A DNA stretch of 64,000 nucleotides from Diprion similis (taxonomy: Eukaryota; Arthropoda; Insecta; Hymenoptera; Diprionidae), in assembly GCF_021155765.1 (NCBI RefSeq), contig NC_060107.1, positions 5,814,501 through 5,878,500 of the forward strand. Direction: 5' to 3'. Within the stretch, counting starts at the first letter, position 1. The number at the start of each line of letters is the position of its first letter. Made by a program: the position numbers and the translations under genes. Shown piece by piece: positions 12,963-24,187 of this stretch. Under the pieces are notes generated by a model. The model worked only from the letters and a program-made list of their open reading frames with translations, ran no database searches and had not been told where the DNA came from.

Positions 12963-13030
12963 CCTTGATCTGGTAAATTTTCCACAATAGACTGTCCGAT
13001 GACGCTGGTGTAACTCACGAATGACGTCAT
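12963..13030 (-). promoter_or_regulatory. Probable 5' untranslated exon and promoter of the BTB gene, with a CRE/ATF palindrome
   Basis: The first coding exon of the BTB gene starts just after a splice acceptor near 11472, so an upstream non-coding exon must exist. On the minus strand a consensus donor, ATCAAG then GTAACTTG, lies near 12963. Just upstream of it, TGACGTCA, a perfect cAMP-response/ATF palindrome, sits at 13022-13029. The link between this donor and the coding exon is inference. The exact transcription start is not visible. Confidence 0.35.
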
Positions 13031-13519
13031 AAGCCAACCTATTACGTAGTTGTAATATCGCCTAATTATTTCAACTTTTTTTAACACCGAAATTGATATT
13101 TTTTATAAGTATCAACGGATGACACGTCAATTCGTTCAACGCTAAGATTACCTGCATTAATAAAGTCTAACTTGATCAATATATTTACCATAGATGTTGC
13201 CCTGCCATCTATCGTCAATGTTACCAACTTCACTTCCATGGCGCACGCACTCAATTTCAATTTCGCGATTGATTATATCAACGAGCCTATCCAATTTTCA
13301 AACACATTACTACAGATAATTATTATTGAAATCGATCATTTCTTCTGCTGTAAAGAAATTTCTTGAGGTTACGTAATTTTTTTTTTTCAAGATTGTCTCT
13401 GTAGTTCGTTGATTTGTGAACTGTAATTCTGCTTGTAACGATCGTCATTTGACCCTGTTGTTTCAGAACGATGAATAATGAAAAGGAAAAAAACTAGTTG
13501 GAGTTTATTATGACGTACA

Positions 13520-13651
13520 ATGCATTATTTTCAGTTTATTTGCGTACGGAGTAAAGGAGAAAGGAAGAGGATCGTGGAGCTCATTGATTTTTTCAACGGG
13601 TCTGACGATGAGTGGATCGCCATTTTCGAACCGGAACTGGTGGAGGTTTGA
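13520..13651 (+). other. Isolated short open frame of 43 codons, coding status unknown
   Basis: ATG at 13520 opens a frame that ends with TGA at 13649-13651. The peptide has a basic first half (VRSKGERKR) and an acidic, aromatic second half (FFNGSDDEWIAIFEPELVEV), a composition unlike random translation of AT-rich DNA. A TTTTCAG acceptor-like sequence lies just inside the frame before FICVRS, so this could instead be a fragment of an exon. No splice donor of good quality follows and no family is recognised. Confidence 0.2.
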
Positions 13652-15637
13652 AATTGTTCACCACACACGTGATCCGCACCGTTGACTGAAGAATGATTAT
13701 GAAAAGACAAAATCGATGCATCTTATCTAAACAACATTTTTCACAGTGGCATGTACTGGAAAAAATTTGCCGTTAGAATGGTTGAAAACATTGTCTATCG
13801 TGAAATGGAAGCCTGCAATGCACAGCGAAGCAAATTAACAGCGGTTGTTAGTCATGACCGTGCCTTACAATAATTTTCCGCATTACTGGTTTGAAATTCC
13901 AGTGTAGCCGCCTGGCGAAAATCAACAAACCATCGATTCGTTGTCGAAAGGGAATTTGATTTTACTCGCTTTCACAATTATTTTTATTTATTTTTCTATT
14001 AGCAGCGAAGTGTGCATTATTCACAGCCCCGTTGAGAAACTAATAATAGAAATTCAAATATATGAGCAAATGCATACCGCACGTTCGAAAGTATAACTGC
14101 TGATTAATTGACATAAATAATTTCTTATCTCTATTTGTTTCCACTTGGAATAAGTATTGTATGTATAGTTCATTCATTGTTAAGATTCGATTAAAATGTA
14201 CCTGATTTGGTGACATTAATTTTATAAAATTATGATTATAACAAGCAATTTTGAAAATGATGAATTAATTATATTTTAAGATTCAATAATAATTTACGGG
14301 AATACGTTTGGTGGCTATATCAATATTACCCATCCTACATACAATTACTGTTGAAAAAAAGTGAAATTTAGTTACTCCGGCAGTCGTAGAAAACAAGAGC
14401 TTTACTTCGTGCATGGCGGCAGATATAAATAATCTTATTTGTTTCAACTGAATCGTACAATTTCGCTTCAGGACTTGAAGTTGCATCTATAATCTAATTG
14501 CAGGTCGGTATAACAAATGACGCTTTGTAAGTTGTGTTGAATCAAATCCAATTTTACGGCTCAGCAGGCGTTATCATTATGATTGCCGAAATTTGCAGTT
14601 AGTCGAGTAAAGTGAGCGTAGTATTGCAATAGTCAAACGGTTGTTACGCGGCCGCGTGAATCCGCCGAAACATCAAGTTGAGGAAACGGCGTCCTACAGA
14701 TGAATGCATAGTTGCAGGTGCAGAACGTGGCGAAGCGAATTACAACCGAGACTCGATAAACTAAAAATCCGTAGATCTATGAACAGACCATTCGGAATGT
14801 ACATTAGAAATTATATAATTTTTCAATACCATTATTTTTGTTTGTAATCATTAGAGGTCAGAGAGGGGGGTCATCGGTGGTCTAATTTAGAATTTCTTAC
14901 CACATTTTCCAGAGTATCTTCGGTCGCCATTTTGAATTTTTGGAAGAATATTGTTTTATTCAAATAACTAGCCCATTTACAACATTTCAATACAAAATAG
15001 TTACAACGAAATTCATAGGAAATTTAATTCTCTAGAACTTTGCTCGTGACAAATTTCTGTCTATAATTAGAAAATAAAGATATTTTCCGATTTAAGTCAT
15101 AAATTCAAGATGGCGGCCGAAACTGTTGCAAAATATGGTCGAATCAATCCTACGCGTGAACTACGAATGACCTCCCCCCTCTCCCTTATTGCCCCTCTCC
15201 CTCCTTCCCAAAGATTAGAAAAAGGAAATCTATATCGGTATCTAAAAATTGTAATTTCAGGTGTTTCTTCGTAACTAAATTCCGACCAGACTAGAATAAC
15301 TTTCTTTCGAGTGAGAAGCTCGCGGTTCATCGGCAGACGTGCGTCGCGGTGCCATGCCGCGGGGGATTTAATCTTGCAGTCATTATACCCATTCAGACAC
15401 GTTATACCCGCGAGATTGGAGAAACGGGAGGTGGATCTCATCGCGTCTAGCTTTGACGTAAACTAAGTGGAGCGTGTAACAACCGTAAAGAAGATAAACA
15501 AAAGACCGCGTCTCCTCGGGTCGCAGCTCATTTTCATACGCGCCCGCCTCGGCGAAACAGCGGGATCCTGCTCCGAAGACGAAAAAAACTTACGTGTACC
15601 TATAATATTCGTATATCTGCAGTTTTGCTAAGGCAAA

Positions 15638-18600
15638 ATGCGATTCCAAGTCGCGGTACGAAAATTATTAAACTTATTATAGATGTTTTTTGATATTTTA
15701 TTTTTGGTTTCTTAAATTATCTCTTTTATTGTCAATTCAACAGTTTATTATCACTATATACATATGTATATAATATTCATATCATGCACAATCTCCAAGT
15801 TTTAAAAAACCTAGAGAGTGTGGAAAAATTATATCAATTTGTACAATTATCTGTGCGTGTGAGACGAAACCCGTCGAGTGTATAAAAATTGACTAAGATT
15901 AGTGCTGGATATTATATCGAGGGGCTGGGATTATGGGCAGTCGTTGTAACGTGAATGCACAAAGAAAATCGTTAGTCATAAGGAAAATTATCGCCAGTCT
16001 ATGTCGTAGAATCAAAATATAAAGCGAAGTATTACGACCTGATCCTCATGCGTAGGTTGCAAATATAGTTATAGTCACTATACATACAGCTGGATAAAAA
16101 TATCAAACTTTGACAGTCCGCTCAGAACGATCGTGAGAATACGTAGAAAACATTATCTAACACGTAAATTATTGTATTGTAATAAAATTGCTGTTAATTT
16201 GAACGGAACTTATTGCTCAAAGTCACTGTACTTATACCGAGATTCATTTGATTTACTGTTAACATTACTATTTATTATGTGATCACTTGCGTAAATATTA
16301 TCAGATAACTCAGAATCTTGCACAGAGTACATTTAAGCTTCATCCACAGTGTAAATTATTTGAGAATATTCTGTGCAATATATAAACGATTCGAGATATG
16401 ATCTTCAAGTATTTCGATTATCTATTTACAATCAGTTATTTTGTATAAAAATGTTTCTCTCTCTGAAATGAAATTCACTCTGGAGTTGAAACAGTATTAT
16501 TCTTTGACTCATCGACCCGTTTTGAATTATTTTGTTTCTTCGTGGCGTTGTAAATTGTTAAAAGTATTTCACAAGAGACGTAGAGTGCTTATCGTTCAGC
16601 TGATTAATTATTGTAAACCCTAAAGAAGTCGATCACTCGTTACTGTTCCAGAGTTTGCAGTGGGTTTCGTTATTGGTGATTAATTTAATTAGTCACGGAT
16701 TCACAGCTGACCAAAAGAAGCAGGATTTCACGTAAGTGATACGTACCTGTATAGGATACACTTGTAACCTTAGTTATAAATACAGAACATCACAGTAATA
16801 AGATTATGAGTACCAATAATAAATGTTATCTGAAAGCAATACAAATATGTGATGTTAGATTCAAACAGTATACATACAAAATTATGATCCGCACGCACGA
16901 CTTTTCGTGCGATTTTATTTTATAACTTTAACGTAATCCCTTGGAAGCTAAGAATATAAATCTTGTTGAATAAAATATTAACAGGATATTTCTTAGGTAT
17001 ATCGCACATAATATATGCACTAACACTCACACGGACGTATTCCTCGTATCTTCTTATCTTAATAATATGTGCATATGGCTAATATACACCTATGATCCAT
17101 TGTTAGCACGATTCTGGTGAAATTCAGGGCAAAAAATAGACACGAAGAAGTATAGTAGCAGTGTAATGTCACGATTAAAATCTACTTTGACATGGTGTTT
17201 GTATGGTACATGAGTCCGTGTATAATTGTGTATAGATATATGTGGCCCCCTAGTGCCAGTTACCCGTTATGTTAATTCCTGTATACGGTGAGAGAATAAT
17301 GTGACACGACTTAGTGCTGCGCCTCTGCTTCTTCTCATTGTTTATTCTTTTCGTTTTTACAAACACGTAAAATATCGTTCACGCTTGATTATTTATACTT
17401 ATTTGCAAAGTCACGGTACGTTTGTTCATTTTCCTATCATCGTTCGATCCGAAGAGATCTCTTCAGGCCAACGATCAAATTGAGATCTTGCTAATAATTA
17501 ACTAATTTTACTAAAAAATTTCGAATTCTTTTCCTGTAACAACCATATCATTGATTGCAGGTGATGAGTAACTAAATTGAATAACAACAAAAAAAAAAAA
17601 AAAAACCTCAAACTTCATCTTATATAATTGCAGATTAATCGTTTTACTATGCTGAAAAAAGTATAAAGTTTCGCGTGCAGAAACCAAATGAAAAAAAAAA
17701 CAAAATTTCGCTCATACCGCTGCATTAGTTACTGTTTACACCTGTACTTATACCGTGAGAAAATCGTGACAGGACTTAATTTCTTGTGCGACAAAACGAT
17801 CGCGTTATACGTTAGAGTACTTTCACGATATTTAAACGTTGCAGTGCTGCACAAGGTAAATTCTTATAATGTATAAGGTTTTATACGATTTGCAGAAAAA
17901 CACTGCCTCGTCCGAACTCGCTGATGGATAAAATGATGAAGAAATATTCTTACCCGAAAAGCGAAGTGACTGCGGGCGTTGGATACGGAGTAAGTTGTAT
18001 TTTTCAATCTGCGTTACATTTCTTGGCGAAATATCGTGCGAAAAACATTCCATCGGCTGATAGTGCATGTATGTAAGTTAGGGTGGTTTTTGATAAGGTT
18101 GTTTTTGAATTTTTATGCCCCCGTGGCTTGTGTCCTTTTAAATTCAGGCAAAAATAATTTTTTCATTTTACTTCCACAAGATACATCGATTACAAAGTTG
18201 ACTATCTTAGAGTTGCTATAGAGAGCTAAAATTTTCAGGGATTATTTTTGATAAATTTGCAAGAGTTTAATTCCCTGTGAGCCCAAAAATTGAAAAAAAA
18301 AACCGATTAAGGATTACCCTAATGTACATACTTTGATATTATAGACTAGTTTGTAATCATTGAAAGTCTCGATTCGAATGTTATTGCATATAATGTAACA
18401 AGAGGTCCGTTATTTCTGACTATGTTTGCTTTTATTTTTTAAATTCGCCGAGAAAGTGTGAAGGTACGGACGTGCCTAGAATGCTGCAACTAATCGAGGA
18501 AGTATCACAATCGTTCTTTACCTAGTCTCAAGCTAATTATTCGGATCATTCTTCAAATTGGACTAGATTCCGAATAAAGTAATCGTCATACTACGTCAGC

Positions 18601-20839
18601 TGGAGAAATCTCTTTCCAATTTACATCCATGATGCATGATTAATAACATATATATGCGCTACGGTGTAACCGGTTGATACCGCGTACAAATTATTACAAT
18701 TAAATCCTGCACCTGCGCATGTGTATACGACATATAGCAAAGCTCATCTACTAAGTAACATAATTACTAAGTACACGATGGACCGTGCAATTGTGAATTT
18801 CAAGCTTTCATTTACAGCATCATCTACATCCGCTCTACTATCAGGGAGAGAAGGAAATGATGTATCCTTGTGCCGTCGAGTGCGGTGAGTCTCGTCGAGG
18901 TTCAAAACGTTCAAATGCAAATATCCTTACATATTACTCGAGGTGTTAATCACTCCTGAAATCTGGTGTACACATTTCTGCGATTCTTATGAAATCGCTT
19001 GAAATCTTATGAAATTTACTGAAATTTCTTAGAATCCTCCGAAATCCTTAGAAATCGTTTGTAATCACTTGCAATATTTTGGAATTCTTAGAAATCCTTC
19101 TGGATCGTCTCTTGAAATCTTGTGAAATCCTTTGAAATCCTTGGAAACTTTTGACATCTTCTGAAACGTCTGAAAACATTTGTAATCTTTTGAAATCATT
19201 TGAACTCATCTAAAATCTCTTGTAATATTTTGAAATCATCTGACATCATTCGAAAGCCTCTGAAATTTTTTGTAATCTTTCAAAATCTTTTGAGATCCCT
19301 GAAATCTTTAAAACCTTTGTAATCTTGAAATCGTGTCTAAGTTAAATTCATAAGTGATTAACCCTTGGATACTACTGCATATTTTTAGAAGAGTACTTGA
19401 TAGACTGACATTTGTGAATATCAGACAGAAAGAATTTTATCACAATAAGTCCATTCGTGGATTGAAGAAGTGTTACATAAGTTTTAGAAAAGTTAAAAAA
19501 AGAAAAACATTCGAACCCTTTACTCATAGTGAAAAGTTTTCTATCGGAAACAGGTGAATGGGAGGCAATGGACTCTGGAGAGAGCATAAACGAGGCCAGC
19601 AGTAACGTTGACATGGTGACGACGCACCCGGACGTATCCGCAATCGATATCACGACCCCAAAATCCCGAGCTTATAAGGACATATCGTATTTGCGTCCTA
19701 AGAAGTACAATTCGGCTTCATCGTCAGCCGCGTCTTCAGCAACGGATTCCGCCTCTTCGAGGCCGGATATATACAACGATTTTGGTATCCACGACTCGAA
19801 GGGCGCAGGTATACAAATACTTCCGCAGAAAGTAAACAGCGGATATAACGGAGGCGATGCTGAGGATACGAAGATCCCGAATGACGGCTCGCTCTACGAG
19901 AGATATCGCGACAGCCTGTTGAGCAGGTTCAACAGCGGATTGCCGGATATCGGTAACGAGGGGTCCAAGGAGAACGAGCAGTACTACAACCCCATGGCGG
20001 AAAGCATGGGGTATAACCCACCCTCCTTCGATGACGCCGATGACGAGGATGTCCGAGCGGGTCGAACTTATCGGCCGAAAGACCACAACGATTTCCATCC
20101 GAAACGAGAAATGATCGAGGAGAAGTACGTGAAGCATGACGTCAGGGAAGAACGTCTGGAGGATGTCAGGACGAACAGCTTCGGGGTTCCCGGCGGAGGC
20201 GAAGACTACTCGACGGACTCAAATCCTGGACTCTGGAAGCCAACGAAGTACGTTGATGATTATGCCGCGCCGCAAACCCACAAAGGGAACCTGGAACAGG
20301 AAAGAAAACGGCATCCGTATCGCGGCGGGTATCTACGATCGAATTATTTGAATTACGGGACCAATCGCAAACCGATTTACGGCCACAAACAGACGCAGAA
20401 AAAGAATCCGACCGTCGGCCGAAGGCCTTCGAGTTACGGAAGATACAGGAAGTACCCGTTGGCCTCTTCGACAGGCCGATCTCTTGGATCAGGCCCGCAA
20501 AAAACGTATCACGATTCTTATCAGAGGCGGCCGAATTCCTACCATCCCTACAGTTCTATACCCGTTTATTCTGCTCGTGGGCGTTTCGGGTCTGGAGGTA
20601 TTCAAGTTGTCCAACCACCTCAGAGACTGCCTACGTATTTGAAACAGCAGAAGAGATACCCCGATCATAAAGTTAAAGGATTTTCCAATTCGCCGTACAC
20701 CGTGGGACACAGGATCACGTACAAAAGACATATACCGCAGGAAAATGGCTTCACAAAGATCATAAAGCGGTATAAATCCGTCGTTAATCATATGCCAAAG
20801 AAGTACGTCGTTTCTGGCGAACCGTATCAAGGACGTTGA
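15638..20839 (+). CDS. Basic Tyr/Pro/Ser-rich, probably extracellular protein; 5' end uncertain
   Basis: Three 3' coding exons are well supported: 17896-17989, 18818-18884 and 19554-20839, with GT/AG borders and matching phases (0, then 1). They encode about 480 residues. The first two read KTLPRPNSLMDKMMKKYSYP and then a HHLHPLYYQ segment ending CAVEC. The last, 1.29-kb exon is low-complexity: a Ser-rich part, an acidic middle (FDDADDEDV), then a strongly basic, Tyr/Pro/Gly/Ser-rich second half with many RR, KR and KK pairs (RRPSSYGRYRKYP). The composition suggests a secreted matrix, cuticle or silk-type protein, but I recognise no family. The missing 5' part should end in phase 2. An ATG at 15638 (MRFQVA, then GTACG) is a candidate first exon, in a GC-richer promoter-like stretch, but no linking exon was found. 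A possible poly(A) signal AATAAA lies at 21138. Confidence 0.65.
18078..18325. mobile_element. MITE-like element with TTAGGGT ends
   Basis: It begins TTAGGGTGG and ends, in reverse complement, TTAGGGTAATCCTTA. The left interior has GAATTTTTATGCCCCC, which recurs in the element at 54716. It lies in an intron of the Tyr/Pro-rich gene. Confidence 0.5.
18985..19335 (+). repeat. Degenerate 10-bp minisatellite, unit TGAAATCTTT
   Basis: About 350 bp consist almost entirely of variants of a 10-bp unit, TGAAATC followed by TTT, TTA, CTT or similar. Spacing stays near 9-12 bp, with heavy substitution. It fills the central part of the intron before the last coding exon of the Tyr/Pro-rich gene. Confidence 0.85.
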
Positions 20840-21784
20840 GTCCAGAATTCTTGATTTCGATTCCTTTAATTTGAACACAGACTGCAGTAACTTGCTGCTT
20901 TCATTGAAGTTAAAGAATACTTAATACTATTGATTCTAGGGTGCGATTCGGTCCTGGAGGCCGGAGAGCGAAAGGGCTCGGAAGATCGGCGAGTCACTTG
21001 TATTAATTAACGTTGTTGTTAGAGATGGCGTTTAGCCATATTTTTACGTATGGTCAATTAGTATATTAAGCGTATATTACGGTGTGTAATTACAGTGTGC
21101 GTGAATTATACAGCATCTAATAATATTCTAGAAAAAAAATAAAATTAGACGATTTTTGCTCTCTCTATAACACCTCTTCAATATTATGGAATAGTAAACT
21201 ATGATATGAATTTTTTCACTGGTGAAATTATGCGACACAAGTCGTATCGCATAATTTCAATAACTTTTCAATTGTCTATTAAAATTAAAGAATATAAATA
21301 CACATAGTATATACAGTTCAGGAACGGGAACTCATTGCCACACATGCAGAAGACACTTTCTTAATAATATGTGCAACGAAACTAACTACAGTTGAGGATT
21401 TCACTATTGAAATATATATGGAAATCTCCACGCTGAATCAATGACACAATCCGTTGACTTCGTTTTATATTCATTTCAATTTTTCAAATAGAAATGGTAC
21501 TTAAAAGAAATAATTTCACTTTGTCGAAGAATATGAATTATCTGTGTGCTACAGATTATAAGAATTGAAATTGTTCCTCTTGACTGATAGATGTAAAGAG
21601 ATTAATTTCGTAGGGAAATTTCTATGATCGCGACTTAAAACCACAAATCATACCGCACCTCACAAGTAAAGGAAAATACAACTGTGCTCCGATACCTGTT
21701 ACTACTTTTCAGTTGATATTCGTTTGATGTGATAACATAGAGATGTCCAGTAATCGTTGAATACAACGTGTCCTTCCTATGATT
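20840..21784. other. Intergenic region between convergent genes
   Basis: It contains the likely 3' untranslated region of the plus-strand gene (AATAAA at 21138-21143) and that of the minus-strand membrane protein. Nothing else is seen. Confidence 0.5.
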
Positions 21785-23521
21785 CTATAGACTAATATCC
21801 TCCTTCCTTTCATAGCTCTGTTGACTCTTCTTCAAACTTGGCCTTAAAGGTAAAGTTGGATTATATAGACTCTGCTGTCGCCGGGAAGATTGAGAATCCG
21901 TTTCATTTTTCAAACCAGTTACCGTCGATGTTGGACTGTAATCAGGATCTGGAATATCCCCCAGAGTCGGCTTTCTCCACGTATCCAATGGTGGAATATT
22001 CGAAATTGGAGATTGCAATTCGCTTCTAGTGTCTTGATGATTTATATAATAACTATGGAGCGTTGAAATTGTTGAGATGTTTTTTTTCTTCGAGTTGGTG
22101 TTGAGCAAAAGCGACGTTGGCCTAAATAAACGAGAGCATAATTCGATCGTTTTACAAAAGAAAGCATATCAACCATAGTTGCCTAGGCTGTTCACTTGAA
22201 TTCCCATTAATCGTTTTGCATATTTTTTTTCATTATTCATATTCAAATTAATAGATTAAATGTTGTATATTTTAAGAATCATAAGAGTTGAGAAAAATCG
22301 GAATTACCTAGGCACTTCAATTGCTGCAAAACCATCGATTGGATTTTGGTCAAGAAATCCAGCTCGTTCCAAAAACAGTGGCTTACGATCATCTTTGTGT
22401 TTCACAAAGTTGTGCAGTGCAACTGTAGCAAATATACTGCCGACAAAATTGATTACCCATAAAGCGCCACCTTTCAAGCTTAAAATCATCATGGCAAAAG
22501 GAACAACAGGCAACAGCGATGTTCCATAGATTTCGGAAGCATTGGTCTATAAAAAATTTTGAAATAGTACATTGAGTGTGAATACTGAGCCTTAAAACGA
22601 TGTTAAATGTCGTTTGAAAAAGCATGCACAACACTACTTACAATAAGATCGGTGAAATCAAATCCAAAGTAAACAGCTAATACGAGATCCATCGTACAAT
22701 TTCCAAGTGTAAGTATAATCCAACATGGAAGGAAGTAATGCAGAATTTTTTTTCTGTACACAAATCCTACGCAAAATTATAAACTCATATTCTAAGCTAA
22801 AGAGTGACAATGATTCAGTTAGTAAAGTACACAAATGTACATATGTTGCAATTTCGTAAAAAATTAATGACTCAGTGCATACCGCTCATTATCAGTGTAC
22901 TAAAGATGATCCAGAGTCCAGAAACTCCAACGTAAACTGCCATCCAAATAAACAGCCATTCTGGTGTAACGAGGTTTAAAAAGTAATCGTCTGAAAGTAC
23001 CGTAGTGTTGTAGACCTGACATTCTGCCCCTGTAAAGAGAAAACTTGGTGTTATTATACTTTTTATACTTTATTATACTATTTCATGGAAGTGCCAATGA
23101 TTTTTAATCAGCAAGTGTAGAATTACCTTGAAAGTATAGTCCTACTACGAGCGGTACAAAAGTGGTGAATGTTTCGTCGGGATCCACTGTGATTACACAA
23201 AGATGTACCAGAACACCCAATAGAGTTAGTGCACAAAGTATCAATCCTTGTACCTAAGTCATAAGTTTTTACACATGCAAAGAGTTTAATATAACAATTG
23301 TTTCAAAATTGATGAAATATATCAGTACAATAATGCGAAGCACTTTTACGAATGTATTTTTTTCATGTCACTTGATAGTTCGTGACGTTTAATTTTTTTC
23401 ATAAGTTCGATAGCGCTAATTGTTTTAGCATAGATTATCAAATGCAGTATAATTAGTCTCTTACCAATCCCAATGTGCCTAAACAAAGGCACAAAGGTCG
23501 AACAAGTGATGAGACTGCCAT
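21785..23521 (-). CDS. Four-helix membrane protein of unknown family
   Basis: A complete six-exon gene: 23521-23465, 23253-23127, 23029-22883, 22766-22642, 22546-22308, 22121-21785. All junctions are GT/AG and phases agree (0, 1, 1, 0, 2), giving about 343 aa. The ATG at 23521 opens a hydrophobic first segment (VRPLCLCLGTLGL) that merges with exon 2 into one helix. Further hydrophobic segments are WLFIWMAVYVGVSGLWIIF, YFLPCWIILTLGNCTMDLVL and LLPVVPFAMMI...GALWVINFVGSIFA, so about four membrane helices. An extracellular-type loop carries NTT. The C-terminal 130 residues are hydrophilic, Ser/Thr/Pro-rich and probably cytoplasmic. I do not recognise the family. It resembles insect-specific tetraspan proteins in layout only; the CCG motif of tetraspanins is absent. 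Confidence 0.82.
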
Positions 23522-24187
23522 TTGGCAAGCGATTCTCTATCTGCTGAATTTGCCCCGTGTTAATTGTAATACGTTTTACGCCTTTTGATATCCAGGAATA
23601 CTGCAAATATCTAATCAATGCTCAATAAATGATCTCACATCAAGACACCCACTCACTCACACTGACTGACGCTGATATCATGATATCTGGATTTTTCTGA
23701 TAAAACTCAGTTATTGTGTTTCAATACGATATTTATCTCTTAGAGGTTTCATACTTTACCTACTGAATTGTATACTATGATTTGTACACCTCGTTATGTG
23801 TTTAGTTGCGGCTTGATGAATCAGAAAGTTTACAGTAAACAATCAGTATTAGTGTAATACGACAGCTCATTTAAACTTTGATAATAGTTTAATCCTTACT
23901 TTCAGCAATAAATTGGTAAAAAAAAATATAATTGTAAAATAGTTATGTATAAGTATTTTAATAATTATTCAATAAGCTCCAATTTTAAGCTTTTTGAAAA
24001 TAAGTACGAAAGAACTTTGCCATAAAATTACAATTTGCTATTTGTAAGATGTATTTGCTATACAAAAATTAATACGAATAATTTTTACACTTTGATGATA
24101 ATAAAAAATTGTCATAGTCGAATCAATATGATTTCTTTGGCTTAAAAAAGGCCTATTATTATTTTTCGATCATCGTAGAAACAATCA

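Larger units (their letters stand above)
11472..15600. other. Non-coding region upstream of the BTB coding exons
   Basis: It holds the probable first intron and promoter of the BTB gene, three copies of a short CTGGTAGCAGG motif with those in its flank, an ATT microsatellite (12268-12304) and a lone 43-codon reading frame (13520-13651). Around 15.3-15.6 kb the sequence becomes more GC-rich and CpG-rich, which would suit a promoter of the plus-strand gene that follows. No other coding exon can be supported. Confidence 0.5.

Noticed and set aside
12571..12987. Minus-strand open frame of about 138 codons upstream of the BTB gene
   Set aside because: No recognisable domain. It overlaps the probable non-coding first exon and intron start (donor near 12963).
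17301..17483. Hydrophobic plus-strand stretch SAAPLLLLIVYSF as the missing signal-peptide exon of the Tyr/Pro-rich gene
   Set aside because: The nearby donor (CAC/GTAAAA) leaves the wrong phase for the exon at 17896, and no good acceptor or start joins it.
19736..20137. Long minus-strand frame opposite the Tyr/Pro-rich exon
   Set aside because: Shadow of the plus-strand coding exon, which has supported splice borders.
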